Assembly: GCF_001430825.1 (NCBI RefSeq)
Contig: NZ_CP010535.1
Coordinates: 1,096,501 to 1,160,500 of the forward strand
DNA length: 64,000 nucleotides
Reading direction: 5' to 3'
DNA from: Sediminicola sp. YIK13
GTDB lineage: Bacteria > Bacteroidota > Bacteroidia > Flavobacteriales > Flavobacteriaceae
Below the pieces are notes generated by a model. The model was not told the DNA's origin. It made no database searches and saw only the letters and a program-made list of their open reading frames with translations. The position numbers and the translations under genes were made by a program. Positions 42,725-50,630 of this stretch are shown in pieces. Positions within the stretch are counted from its first letter, which is position 1; each line of letters starts with the position of its first letter.

Positions 42725-44455
42725 CTAAGATATAAAATCAAAGTAACTAAGCAAAATTTTATTGTTCAATACTCGCGGGGTTTTAATTTCCAAGAGTTTG
42801 GGTTTGTCGGACTTACCAAAAAAAGATGTCAATTCCGCACCCAATTCCTGCTCGTTTTCTGCCATTTGGTATTCCATTTGATACATCTTGCACAAATGCG
42901 AGGCATCCATCTGGTGCACAGTTTCAAAGTAGGTCTCAAAATTCTGAGTATCCTCTTGTCCAGGAAGAATCCTGAAAATTCCTCCCCCTTCATTGTTTAG
43001 GACTATTATTCTAAAATCTGGACGAATGTGATTGTTCCAAAGTGCATTGCTATCATAGAAAAAACTTAAATCCCCGGAAATAAAAAGAGTAGGGTCTTTA
43101 TGTATTATTGAGGCTCCTATGGCCGTGGAAGTACTGCCATCTATACCGCTCGTACCGCGATTACAAAAGACATGCAGGCTCGGATCCAAATCAAAGAGCT
43201 GTGCATATCTAATGGTAGAACTATTGGCCAATTGCAATTGGTACCCTATGGGAATATTCTTGAAAATGTGATAAAAAGCAAGCATATCACTAAATGGAAT
43301 TTGTTCCATGTATTCTTGCCGCTTTACCTGATAACCTTTTTTAATCCTTTCCCAAAAGCTGAAATAATTGCTGGGTGGTGCAACAAGACCTCGGTTGAAC
43401 ACTTCAAAAAACCGTAATGGATTCACCCTAAAATGGTATGATAGACAAAAAAAGGTATTGTTCGCTTTTTTAGGGTCTATATGCCAATGCTGCTCAGGTG
43501 TGAATTTTCTTAAAAAGGCCTTTATTTTTTTGGACACTATCAGCCCCCCGAAGGTAAGTAGTATTTCGGGTCTCAATTCTTCGAAGAGCTTTTCTTTATT
43601 TTTTGATTTTTCAATGGGGGCTATGATACTATCTATACTCCCAAAAAAATTAGGATGATGAAGATTGGAGGTAGTCTCCGTGAAAACAATAACCGAAGGG
43701 TCATTTGCCACCGAATCTAATAGTTGTTGTACCTCATGGCTTGGATCGTGGACCCCCACCAAAATCATTTTTCTTTTTGCCGTATTCCACAATTGAGTGA
43801 AATGATCGAGATCATCAACTAGCAGGCTTTCTTGTTCCTTTATAACCGCTCCTATTGTAGATGTCATGGGCTTTTCTACAACACCATACAAAGGCTCCTC
43901 AAAGGGAACATTGATATGAACGGGTACTTTATCCTGAAAGACGATAGTAAATGCTTTTAAGAGCTGCTCCTCATTGTATTCTTGGATGGATGCTTGTGGA
44001 GATCCTTCGCTATCAGCTATGCCTATGGCATTTGTGTTTCTAATGTCCAACTTTAAATTAGCGGAATAACCAATATGGTTTTGAAAAACATTTTCCTGTC
44101 TAATGGTCTGTCCGTCACCAATATCAATTTTATGTGGAGGTCTATCGGCAGTGATGACAACCAAAGGAATATCGCTATAATACGCTTCTGCAATTGCGGG
44201 GTAATAGTTTAACAATGCACTTCCTGAAGAACATAGCAAGGCTACAGGTTTTTTAGACTGCTGAGCTATGCCCAAGGCAAAAAAAGCTGCGCAACGTTCA
44301 TCTACAACACTGTAACAATTGAAGGATGGATCTTCAGAAAAACCGATGGTCAATGGCGCATTTCGAGAGCCTGGAGAAATAACTATATTATTTATGCCAT
44401 TTGCCTTGCAATGGGAAACTACAGTCTGTGCCGAGGGTATGCTTGAGTATTTCAT
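42725..44455 (-). CDS. menD: 2-Succinyl-5-enolpyruvyl-6-hydroxy-3-cyclohexene-1-carboxylate synthase
   Basis: A 576-residue thiamin-diphosphate enzyme from the ATG at 44455. It adds 2-oxoglutarate to isochorismate, the first committed menaquinone step. It has SPGSRNAPLTIGF (about 31-43), VDERCAAFFALGIAQ with the catalytic Glu, SGSALLNYYPAIAEAYY, TADRPP and the C-terminal NRGTSGIDGSTSTAIGA and NNEGGGIFRILPGQ of the thiamin site. It is preceded by menF on the same strand (51 bases). Confidence 0.96.
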   Translation of the reverse strand: MKYSSIPSAQTVVSHCKANGINNIVISPGSRNAPLTIGFSEDPSFNCYSVVDERCAAFFALGIAQQSKKPVALLCSSGSALLNYYPAIAEAYYSDIPLVVITADRPPHKIDIGDGQTIRQENVFQNHIGYSANLKLDIRNTNAIGIADSEGSPQASIQEYNEEQLLKAFTIVFQDKVPVHINVPFEEPLYGVVEKPMTSTIGAVIKEQESLLVDDLDHFTQLWNTAKRKMILVGVHDPSHEVQQLLDSVANDPSVIVFTETTSNLHHPNFFGSIDSIIAPIEKSKNKEKLFEELRPEILLTFGGLIVSKKIKAFLRKFTPEQHWHIDPKKANNTFFCLSYHFRVNPLRFFEVFNRGLVAPPSNYFSFWERIKKGYQVKRQEYMEQIPFSDMLAFYHIFKNIPIGYQLQLANSSTIRYAQLFDLDPSLHVFCNRGTSGIDGSTSTAIGASIIHKDPTLFISGDLSFFYDSNALWNNHIRPDFRIIVLNNEGGGIFRILPGQEDTQNFETYFETVHQMDASHLCKMYQMEYQMAENEQELGAELTSFFGKSDKPKLLEIKTPRVLNNKILLSYFDFIS

Positions 44456-44506
44456 GAATAACAAAAATACAACGGAAGTAGTTCTTAAACCAATACTTAA
44501 AAAGGT

Positions 44507-45634
44507 TTACAATCTATTTTGGATTACTTTTAACATCGTGGCACTTTTGTTTACTGTTTCCTCCCATTCTTGCTCAGGAATTGAATCAATGGTTATACCT
44601 CCCCCAATGTAAATGATTGCCGTCTTATCCACTAATTGCATGGATCGTAAATTGACAAAAAGATCTGTTTTGGTGTGAATAGCCCTATACGCTTGGTTTT
44701 CTATATTTCGGTTGTTTGAAGCTCTAACTATTTCTTCCTTAAAATTTAGCTCTCCTAGATATCCCGTATAAAATTCCCTTTTATAATTTTCATTGGCCTT
44801 AATAAATAAATAGGCCTCATTCTTGGGCATTCCACCTACAGCAGGAGTGGGATGCAGGACTTTCAAAAGTTTTTTAACGTCAAACACCTTTAGCCTCCCA
44901 GTTATTTTGGTTCTCAAATGCATTAAACTACCCGCCCGTGACGATTCGGTCTCTGAAATTTGTAGTTGGGTCACCATGTTCTTTAAAACTTCGGTGATAT
45001 AATTGGTGACCATGGATTGTTCCTCAATATCCTTCTTTTTCCATTCAGGGTTGGGATCTCCGGTGTAAGGTTGTGTCCCGGCCAAGGACATGGTTTGAAT
45101 ATGTTTATTTTGGATACTTACCAAGACCTCGGGAGTGGCGCCCAACCACAACCCTACTTTGGGGTGGTACCACATATAACAAAAAGCATCTAAATAGGTA
45201 TTCAACAACTTCAAAAACAATTGGAGGGGCGTACCTTGATATGCACTTAAAATTTGTCTGGAGAGCACTACTTTTTTAAAAGTACCTTTCTCAATTTCCT
45301 TTATAGCTTTAGAAACCAATTGCAGATGAAAATTACGCTCATCCAATTCCGAGGGGGAATCGTGTATTGGGGGTATATTATCCTGATGTATCCCTTTTAC
45401 ATTTAATTCAAATGGGGCCTCTACAACCTCCTCCAGGGGGATCAGAATTACTTCATCATTTTCATCAAAAGGAGCAAAGACAAAACCGGTTTCCTTAAAA
45501 TCGGAACAGTAATGTATTTTGGTATCGGATTGAAAGATCCCCTTTACTAGCTTCTGGCCGGGTTTTCTATAAACAACAAAAGGCTTTTCTTCCAAAAGCT
45601 GTTTTTCAATCTGCTGTAAGATTTGTTGGAACAT
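44507..45634 (-). CDS. menF: Isochorismate synthase
   Basis: A 375-residue chorismate-binding enzyme that converts chorismate to isochorismate. It has FKKVVLSRQI (about 120-129), LWLGATPEVLVS, MSLAGTQPYTGD, KVLHPTPAVGGMPK (a signature of this subfamily) and YTGYLGELNF. The sequence to the C-terminus is complete. It starts the menF-menD-DUF2853 series after the thioesterase gene, with only 1 base between the thioesterase stop and the menF start region, so all four are likely one transcript. Confidence 0.94.
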   Translation of the reverse strand: MFQQILQQIEKQLLEEKPFVVYRKPGQKLVKGIFQSDTKIHYCSDFKETGFVFAPFDENDEVILIPLEEVVEAPFELNVKGIHQDNIPPIHDSPSELDERNFHLQLVSKAIKEIEKGTFKKVVLSRQILSAYQGTPLQLFLKLLNTYLDAFCYMWYHPKVGLWLGATPEVLVSIQNKHIQTMSLAGTQPYTGDPNPEWKKKDIEEQSMVTNYITEVLKNMVTQLQISETESSRAGSLMHLRTKITGRLKVFDVKKLLKVLHPTPAVGGMPKNEAYLFIKANENYKREFYTGYLGELNFKEEIVRASNNRNIENQAYRAIHTKTDLFVNLRSMQLVDKTAIIYIGGGITIDSIPEQEWEETVNKSATMLKVIQNRL

Positions 45635-45635
45635 A

Positions 45636-46058
45636 TTATTTTTTCGGCAATGCTAGCGTAGTTAATTTACAAAGTGATATTAATTTATCGTCCTTATCTG
45701 TTATTTTAATGTCCCAGACCTGGGTAGTCCGACCTTTGTGCATAAGGACTGCCTTAGCGAACACATCCCCTTCTTTAATACTTTTCACATGGTTGGCCGA
45801 TATCTCTATACCCCTTACAAAAAACTCCTGTGCATTTAGAAATATATAAGAAGCTGCACTTCCCACACTCTCAGCCAAAGCTACCATTGCGCCTCCGTGC
45901 AAAACGCCATCCGGTTGGTGAACTTTTGGGGTAACGGGCATTTTCCCGACCAAGAAATTTTCTCCCACATCCACATATTCAATTTGTAATGTTTCCATCA
46001 AGGTATTTTTTGAGTTCTCATTGCAGATGCGCAGTATTTTTTCCTTGTATTCGTTCAT
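45636..46058 (-). CDS. PaaI-family hotdog thioesterase, candidate DHNA-CoA thioesterase
   Basis: A 140-residue hotdog-fold protein. The catalytic helix region VLHGGAMVALAESVGSAAS (about 54-72) and the C-terminal GRTTQVWDIKITDKDDKLI are typical of PaaI/YdiI thioesterases. E. coli YdiI (MenI) hydrolyses DHNA-CoA in menaquinone synthesis. The position at the head of the men transcript (menF starts one base downstream) suggests the same role here. This is inferred from context. Confidence 0.82.
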   Translation of the reverse strand: MNEYKEKILRICNENSKNTLMETLQIEYVDVGENFLVGKMPVTPKVHQPDGVLHGGAMVALAESVGSAASYIFLNAQEFFVRGIEISANHVKSIKEGDVFAKAVLMHKGRTTQVWDIKITDKDDKLISLCKLTTLALPKK

Positions 46059-46168
46059 AATCTAGATTTTTGTAAAATTAAGTATTCTATGATGCAAATG
46101 ATAATTATCCCTTGTATTATATCATTTAATGAAACTGATAAAAGTGGTTAAAATTGTAAATTTGACAT

Positions 46169-46810
46169 ATGACATCTAAAGAAAAACAAGTAGCCTATAC
46201 TATTACCAATTCATATAGCACTTTAAACGAGTTCACAGAAAATACAAAGAGAGTTTGGATGGTCTTTCATGGTATGGGACACCTCAGCACCTACTTCATC
46301 CGTTATTTTAATGAATTACCAGCCAATGAAAATTACATCATAGCCCCACAGGCCCAATCTAAATATTACCTTAATGACTCCTATACCCATGTGGGAGCCA
46401 GTTGGCTGACAAAAAATAAAACAGAGGAAGGCATTACTAATGTCCTTAACTATATAGATACTGTATTAAAAAATGAAAAAGTCCCCGAGCATTGTGAATT
46501 GATAGTTTTGGGGTTTTCCCAAGGCGTATCAATAGCCGCAAGATGGGTAGCAAAAAGAAAAATTAAATGTAACCATTTGGTGCTTTATGCCGGAAGCCTG
46601 CCAAAGGAATTAAATCACAAAGATTTCTCACATTTACAATCGGAAAAGACAAAAGTCACCTATATCATTGGAAATAAGGATCCCTATTTAAACGTTGAAA
46701 GAAAAAATATAGAAGTGAACAAGATTGAGGGTATATTCCAAGGTAAGGCAAATGAAATAAATTTTAAAGGAGGACATGAAGTAAAAAAAGAGATTATCAA
46801 TTCCCTTTGA
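46169..46810 (+). CDS. Alpha/beta hydrolase, carboxylesterase/phospholipase-like
   Basis: A 213-residue esterase-type hydrolase. The oxyanion region is VFHGMGH (about 32-38), the nucleophile is Ser117 in LGFSQGVS, an Asp is in IIGNKDPYL (about 170) and the His is in GGHEVKK (about 203). It is of the small carboxylesterase/YpfH type. It is not a clear MenH despite its neighbours: the family motif GHSMGG is missing. TAAATTTG at 46157-46164 matches the -7 box only 4 bases before the ATG, so the mRNA may be leaderless. Confidence 0.8.
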   Translation: MTSKEKQVAYTITNSYSTLNEFTENTKRVWMVFHGMGHLSTYFIRYFNELPANENYIIAPQAQSKYYLNDSYTHVGASWLTKNKTEEGITNVLNYIDTVLKNEKVPEHCELIVLGFSQGVSIAARWVAKRKIKCNHLVLYAGSLPKELNHKDFSHLQSEKTKVTYIIGNKDPYLNVERKNIEVNKIEGIFQGKANEINFKGGHEVKKEIINSL

Positions 46811-47127
46811 AAGTAAAAGAATTTCTCTGGCATTCCCCTTTCCTTGTTATAGTCATTGTTCACTTAAGGTATTAATTCATTAAACAATATTGTGTATATT
46901 CTATATTTTATTGATTTCCAGTAGATTAATTAAACAATAAAAGACTAAATCATTTTATCCTAATCATTTGGCATAGTTTTTTTTTGTAAATTGTATTTAA
47001 CAATTCTTGTATTATAATATAGAATTTATTCCTCCCGCATAATTCCTAAAAATAGTAATAAGCAATATTTGCTTATGGCAATGCATTGAAGCCCCCTTAA
47101 TAAATTGAATTTAAAACGGTTGGAGTC
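46811..47127. other. AT-rich intergenic region upstream of the Crp/Fnr gene
   Basis: 317 bases, very AT-rich. It contains a perfect 17-bp dyad AATTGT-N5-ACAATT (46989-47005), roughly 120 bases before the regulator start, which could be an autoregulatory site. No clear terminator for the hydrolase gene and no plausible gene are visible. Confidence 0.5.
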
Positions 47128-47835
47128 TTGAATATAGGATTAGAGAAATATCGACATTATTATGAAACTTTAATAGAGAGTGAACTCTTTAGTCATGTCA
47201 CACACAATTCCCTCAACCAACTCTTGGAAATTTCTACCGCCCAAAATTGGCCTAAAAAAACCTGCATTCTCGACACCAGTCACACCCAGTATACATTTCA
47301 TATCCTTATCACGGGAAAAATAAAGGTATATCACTTCGATCCATCAAACGATCGATTGCTCACTCTTTTTCTATTACAAGACAACGATGTATTTGATATC
47401 TTCTCCTTAATGGGCTGCGGCACACACAAAGTATATTATGAAGCTTTGGAAGATTCTGAAGTATTATGTATTCCTGTTTCCAAAATGAAAGAATGGATGA
47501 AAGACAACCCTTTGGTTCATAAGTCATTTTTATCCTATACGGTTCAAAAGATGAATATTTTGGAACGATATATTATTAATGTAGCACTAGAGGACATCCC
47601 AACACGGTTGGCCCGTCTATTATACAATAACATGGATAAATCTTCTTCACATTACCAGTCCATTCGTGGGCTTTCCCATTCAGAATTAGGTGCTTTAATA
47701 GGTACGACAAGAGCGGTAGTGAACCGACATATTCAAAATTTTAAGGAGGAAGGCATATTGGAGGTAAGCAGAAAACAAATTACTGTAACCAATGTGGGGC
47801 TTCTTGAAGAAAAAATAGCAGGCAAAAAAGTATAA
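47128..47835 (+). CDS. Crp/Fnr family transcriptional regulator
   Basis: A 235-residue regulator with an N-terminal cyclic-nucleotide-binding-like beta-barrel (about 30-125, FHILITGKIKVYHFDPSNDRLLTLFLLQDNDVFDI), a dimerisation helix and a C-terminal winged helix (about 160-225, LSHSELGALIGTTRAVVNRHIQNFKEEGILEV). In the recognition helix the Arg positions of CRP are kept, but the Glu of the CRP R-E-x-x-x-R pattern is Ala (TTRAVVNRH), which predicts a non-CRP DNA target. No iron-sulfur cysteine cluster is seen at the N-terminus. The start is a TTG (47128) with GGAG just before it; an in-frame stop at 47101 excludes upstream ATGs. Two genes with matching dyads follow. Confidence 0.9.
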   Translation: MNIGLEKYRHYYETLIESELFSHVTHNSLNQLLEISTAQNWPKKTCILDTSHTQYTFHILITGKIKVYHFDPSNDRLLTLFLLQDNDVFDIFSLMGCGTHKVYYEALEDSEVLCIPVSKMKEWMKDNPLVHKSFLSYTVQKMNILERYIINVALEDIPTRLARLLYNNMDKSSSHYQSIRGLSHSELGALIGTTRAVVNRHIQNFKEEGILEVSRKQITVTNVGLLEEKIAGKKV

Positions 47836-47896
47836 CCCCATTAAATCTACCGTTTTAATCATTTTTTGATAAAGATTTTCATCTTATATCGCGTTT

Positions 47897-47941
47897 TGCT
47901 ACTTAGGTAGCATTTTAAATTGAAGGTAGGCTGTACTTTAG
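47897..47941 (+). promoter_or_regulatory. Putative Crp/Fnr-type activated promoter of the first paralog
   Basis: The dyad TGCTAC-TTAG-GTAGCA (47897-47912) is followed after 21 bases by TACTTTAG (47934-47941), close to TAnnTTTG. If transcription starts about 5 bases after it, the dyad is centred near -42, as in class II CRP/FNR promoters. The same arrangement occurs at 48750-48794. Confidence 0.6.
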
Positions 47942-48066
47942 CGATAGTGAATGGCTAACTATTCTTTTACTCGAAGCCCATTCCCCCCTCTTCCGGTTAT
48001 AACAATAATTAGCTAAGCTACATTGGCCAATTAGTTTTGTTTATTAACCTTTAAATAAATATCATC

Positions 48067-48606
48067 ATGAAAAATGTTTTAATCGGTTTATTACTTTTAG
48101 GCCTTACCAGCCTAGCCTACGCTCAGGACAAGCCTGCCAACGCGGACAAAGATGCAGACGTAGAGGAAGTAAAATTAACTGGAGTTACAGTTAAAAACAT
48201 GAACTCCAACTATTTAAACAAAGTCCAAGACCCTACAACTCCAGAAAGAGTGGTTCAATTAGAGAATACCGCAGCTAGATACGATCTTACAACATCCGAT
48301 ATCTACGATGGTAACCATGAAGCTTATGAAGTAATTTTCGAACAAACGAATGGTAAAATCATAGCCACTTACAACAAAGATGGCCAGATACTAACTTCTT
48401 TTGAAAAATTCACCGATTTAACGCTTCCTGCTCCTGTAAGGAATAGTCTTTATAAAGAATACCCTGGATGGACAGTTCATAAAGATGCTTACCTAGTTTC
48501 TTATTATGAGGGAACAGATACTGTCAAAAAGTTATACAGGATTCAACTTAGGAAAGAAAACCAAAAATTGAACCTTAAGTGTGATGTGGACGGCAATATA
48601 CTATAA
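48067..48606 (+). CDS. Exported PepSY-like protein, paralog 1
   Basis: A 179-residue protein with a Sec signal peptide (about 1-20, LAYAQ). The mature part ends in a PepSY-like (DUF2874-type) module: LPAPVRNSLYKEYPGWTVHKDAYLVSYYEG, then a strand, KLYRIQLRKE and DVDGNIL. It also carries the conserved block LENTAAR, IYDGNHE, YEVIFEQTNG shared with the gene at 48923. Counted by hand from the shared VKL onward, 94 of 145 aligned residues are identical. The function is unknown; PepSY-like modules in Bacteroidota are small periplasmic binding domains. It is likely controlled by the adjacent Crp/Fnr protein. Confidence 0.8.
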   Translation: MKNVLIGLLLLGLTSLAYAQDKPANADKDADVEEVKLTGVTVKNMNSNYLNKVQDPTTPERVVQLENTAARYDLTTSDIYDGNHEAYEVIFEQTNGKIIATYNKDGQILTSFEKFTDLTLPAPVRNSLYKEYPGWTVHKDAYLVSYYEGTDTVKKLYRIQLRKENQKLNLKCDVDGNIL

Positions 48607-48638
48607 TGATGAAATGAATTAATTTCATCATTTTTTTG
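48606..48638 (+). terminator. Intrinsic terminator after paralog 1
   Basis: A perfect 10-bp stem ATGATGAAAT/ATTTCATCAT (48606-48615 with 48622-48631, 6-nt loop) with a T-run, starting on the last base of the stop codon. Confidence 0.88.
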
Positions 48639-48655
48639 GGTCTTTTTATACTATG

Positions 48656-48680
48656 ATGGGCGGGCCAATTGTCCGCCCAT
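48656..48680. terminator. Second hairpin, GC-rich, between the paralogs
   Basis: A perfect 8-bp stem ATGGGCGG/CCGCCCAT with a 9-nt loop, followed by TATTTTTATAATTTT. It may be a back-up terminator for paralog 1 or a 3' end-stabilising structure. The GC-rich arms stand out in this AT-rich region. Confidence 0.6.
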
Positions 48681-48749
48681 TATTTTTATAATTTTCTTAA
48701 AAGTAAAATCAAAAAAAGCATTAATTAAACTGTTAAAATGTGCAGAAGG

Positions 48750-48794
48750 GCTACTAAAGTAGCTTAAGAAAATGCATCATAGTATGTATTTTTG
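48750..48794 (+). promoter_or_regulatory. Putative Crp/Fnr-type activated promoter of the second paralog
   Basis: The dyad GCTAC-TAAA-GTAGC (48750-48763) is followed after 23 bases by TATTTTTG (48787-48794), an exact TAnnTTTG. The dyad and spacing match those before the first paralog. The ATG is 128 bases further on, so both paralogs have similarly long leaders. Confidence 0.65.
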
Positions 48795-48922
48795 TACAAG
48801 TAAAAGGCTAGTGATTGTTTTAAAAATAAATCCACTGCCCCCCGAACTATAGGATAATACAAGAATTAGTCAAGCTCTATTGACAAATTAGTTTTCAATT
48901 TTAATCTTTTAAAAATATCATC

Positions 48923-49450
48923 ATGAGAAACGTATTATTCGGTTTATTGTATTTAGGTCTTACCAGCCTAGCCTATTCCCAAGAGATTCCTACGAGCATA
49001 GATTTTAAGGAAGTAAAATTAATAGGGGTAACCGTAACTCCTTTAAATACAACCTATTTAAGAAAGGTTCAAGATAAAAATACTCCAGAGTTAGTTAAGA
49101 AACTGGAAAATACAGCCGCAAGATTTGATGTTACTGAGGCTAGTATCTATGATGGGAACCACGAAGGATACGAGGTTATCTTTGAACAGACCAACGGGCG
49201 GATCATTGCAACTTACGACCAAAATGGTAAAATAGTTTCTTCATTTGAAAGATTTACCAATTTGAATCTTCCTCCACCTGTTCGCAACAATATTGCGAGG
49301 GAATATCCAGGTTGGGTAGTGCACAAGGATGCCTATTTGGTTTCCTATTACGTAGATTCTGAGCACGTAAAAAAGGTATACAAGATTCAAATCAGAAAAG
49401 ATAATGAAAGGAAAAATATTAGGTGTACGGTAGAAGGTGAAATTCTGTAA
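48923..49450 (+). CDS. Exported PepSY-like protein, paralog 2
   Basis: A 175-residue protein with a signal peptide (about 1-19, LAYSQ) and the same core as its upstream neighbour (LENTAARFDV, IYDGNHEGYEVIFEQTNG, LPPPVRNNIAREYPGW, HKDAYLVSYY). It lacks a four-residue stretch near residue 28 of paralog 1. The leader and promoter are also related, so this is a tandem duplication of gene plus control region rather than of the coding part alone. The function is unknown. Confidence 0.8.
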   Translation: MRNVLFGLLYLGLTSLAYSQEIPTSIDFKEVKLIGVTVTPLNTTYLRKVQDKNTPELVKKLENTAARFDVTEASIYDGNHEGYEVIFEQTNGRIIATYDQNGKIVSSFERFTNLNLPPPVRNNIAREYPGWVVHKDAYLVSYYVDSEHVKKVYKIQIRKDNERKNIRCTVEGEIL

Positions 49451-49483
49451 ATCGGCAAACACCAAAAATTTATTCATCAGTTA

Positions 49484-49507
49484 AAAAAAGGGCACTTGCT
49501 CTTTTTT
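49484..49507 (+). terminator. Intrinsic terminator after paralog 2
   Basis: A 10-position stem with one G-T wobble (AAAAAAGGGC with GCTCTTTTTT) and a 4-nt loop; the T-run continues to about 49511. Confidence 0.75.
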
Positions 49508-49736
49508 TTTTGTTCAAAGCAGATGTATAAGATTATTATAACTTCATTATTTAAGCAAACACTCAAAAGACACTATCTACCACCTAATTCATTTTTGATC
49601 CGGTGAGGTAACCATTTTATCAGACCAATTACATCGGTTCACAACATTTTGCTCTATGTTGACCACAAATATTTTCCATAATGAAATATTATTTCCTTCT
49701 TGCGGGCAAATATATTTAAGAGCAACCCCCGACATT

Positions 49737-50558
49737 ATGAACAGATTAAGCTTTTTATTGATTTCATTTCTTTTTTTAAACTCTGCCTTATTTGCAAATT
49801 GCGGTGAAGCGTACTCCACAGCTACATATGCATTAAGTCACACCAAAAAATCATTGGACTCCAATAATTTTGACCATCAAATGTATTATGCGGATAGGGC
49901 AATAAATGCCTTGGAAAAGACAAAAGGACTAGCAGAAAATTGTGGTTGTGACAATTCCATGGACTACATATTAAATGGACTTGTAGATTTAAAAAAATCT
50001 GCGGACCCAGAAGATTGGGACAAAGGAAGGTATTTCGCACAAAAAGCTTACGAGGAATTGCAATCCCTAATTAGTGCATTTGATATTTGTACTAGTTCTG
50101 CACCAAGTGTAAATTATGACTTGGAGAATATAACTGCATCTGATGCTTCTTCCAAAGCCATTCAATTAGAAGGAAATGGCCTAAAAGAAAAACAACTGCA
50201 ACTGGAACGACAACAACAAGAATTAGTAGAGCAACAACGGGTATTGGCCGAGAAAATAGCAGAGCAAAAACGATTAACTGCTCAAATGCAGCGAGCAAGG
50301 GAATTGGAATATGAAGAGCAATTGAAACTAAAAAGAATTGCAGAGTTAACCTTTAAGGAGTACGGGTCTAAACTCAATGATCTAATGAATATTTTTGATT
50401 GTTCCGCTTCTTCCACTACCGCTAATTGGAGTGCAGAACGCAGCGAGGAAGTATTAAGGAGCGAAACTCTGGAAGTCACCAAGAAATATTATATGGATAA
50501 AGTGGTGACCATGCAAAAGCAAGCACTGGACGACTTTAATAATTGTGTCAAAAAATAA
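49737..50558 (+). CDS. Exported coiled-coil protein, unknown function
   Basis: A 273-residue protein from the ATG at 49737, which gives a proper signal peptide (LSFLLISFLFLNSALFANC, Cys near 22). The longer frame from 49656 would bury that signal 27 residues in. The mature part has a helical domain (about 25-120) with Cys pairs (ENCGCDN, FDICTSSA), then a Gln/Glu/Arg-rich coiled coil (about 145-205), and a C-terminal helix. The layout suggests a periplasmic helical scaffold. I do not recognise a family. It is not obviously part of the paralog pair's regulon. Confidence 0.7.
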   Translation: MNRLSFLLISFLFLNSALFANCGEAYSTATYALSHTKKSLDSNNFDHQMYYADRAINALEKTKGLAENCGCDNSMDYILNGLVDLKKSADPEDWDKGRYFAQKAYEELQSLISAFDICTSSAPSVNYDLENITASDASSKAIQLEGNGLKEKQLQLERQQQELVEQQRVLAEKIAEQKRLTAQMQRARELEYEEQLKLKRIAELTFKEYGSKLNDLMNIFDCSASSTTANWSAERSEEVLRSETLEVTKKYYMDKVVTMQKQALDDFNNCVKK

Positions 50559-50577
50559 TCGTACATCTTAGTGATAA

Positions 50578-50609
50578 AAAAAGGGCCATGTTAATCCATG
50601 GCCCTTTTT
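50578..50609. terminator. Bidirectional terminator
   Basis: A 13-bp perfect stem (50578-50590 with 50597-50609) including GGGCCATG/CATGGCCC, between converging genes. Confidence 0.92.
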
Positions 50610-50630
50610 AATTGGATTTATATCACGGTG

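Noticed and set aside
46169-46810. Alpha/beta hydrolase as the missing MenH
   Set aside because: The nucleophile elbow is GFSQGV, as in small carboxylesterases, not the GHSMGG of MenH; it is also on the opposite strand from the men genes.
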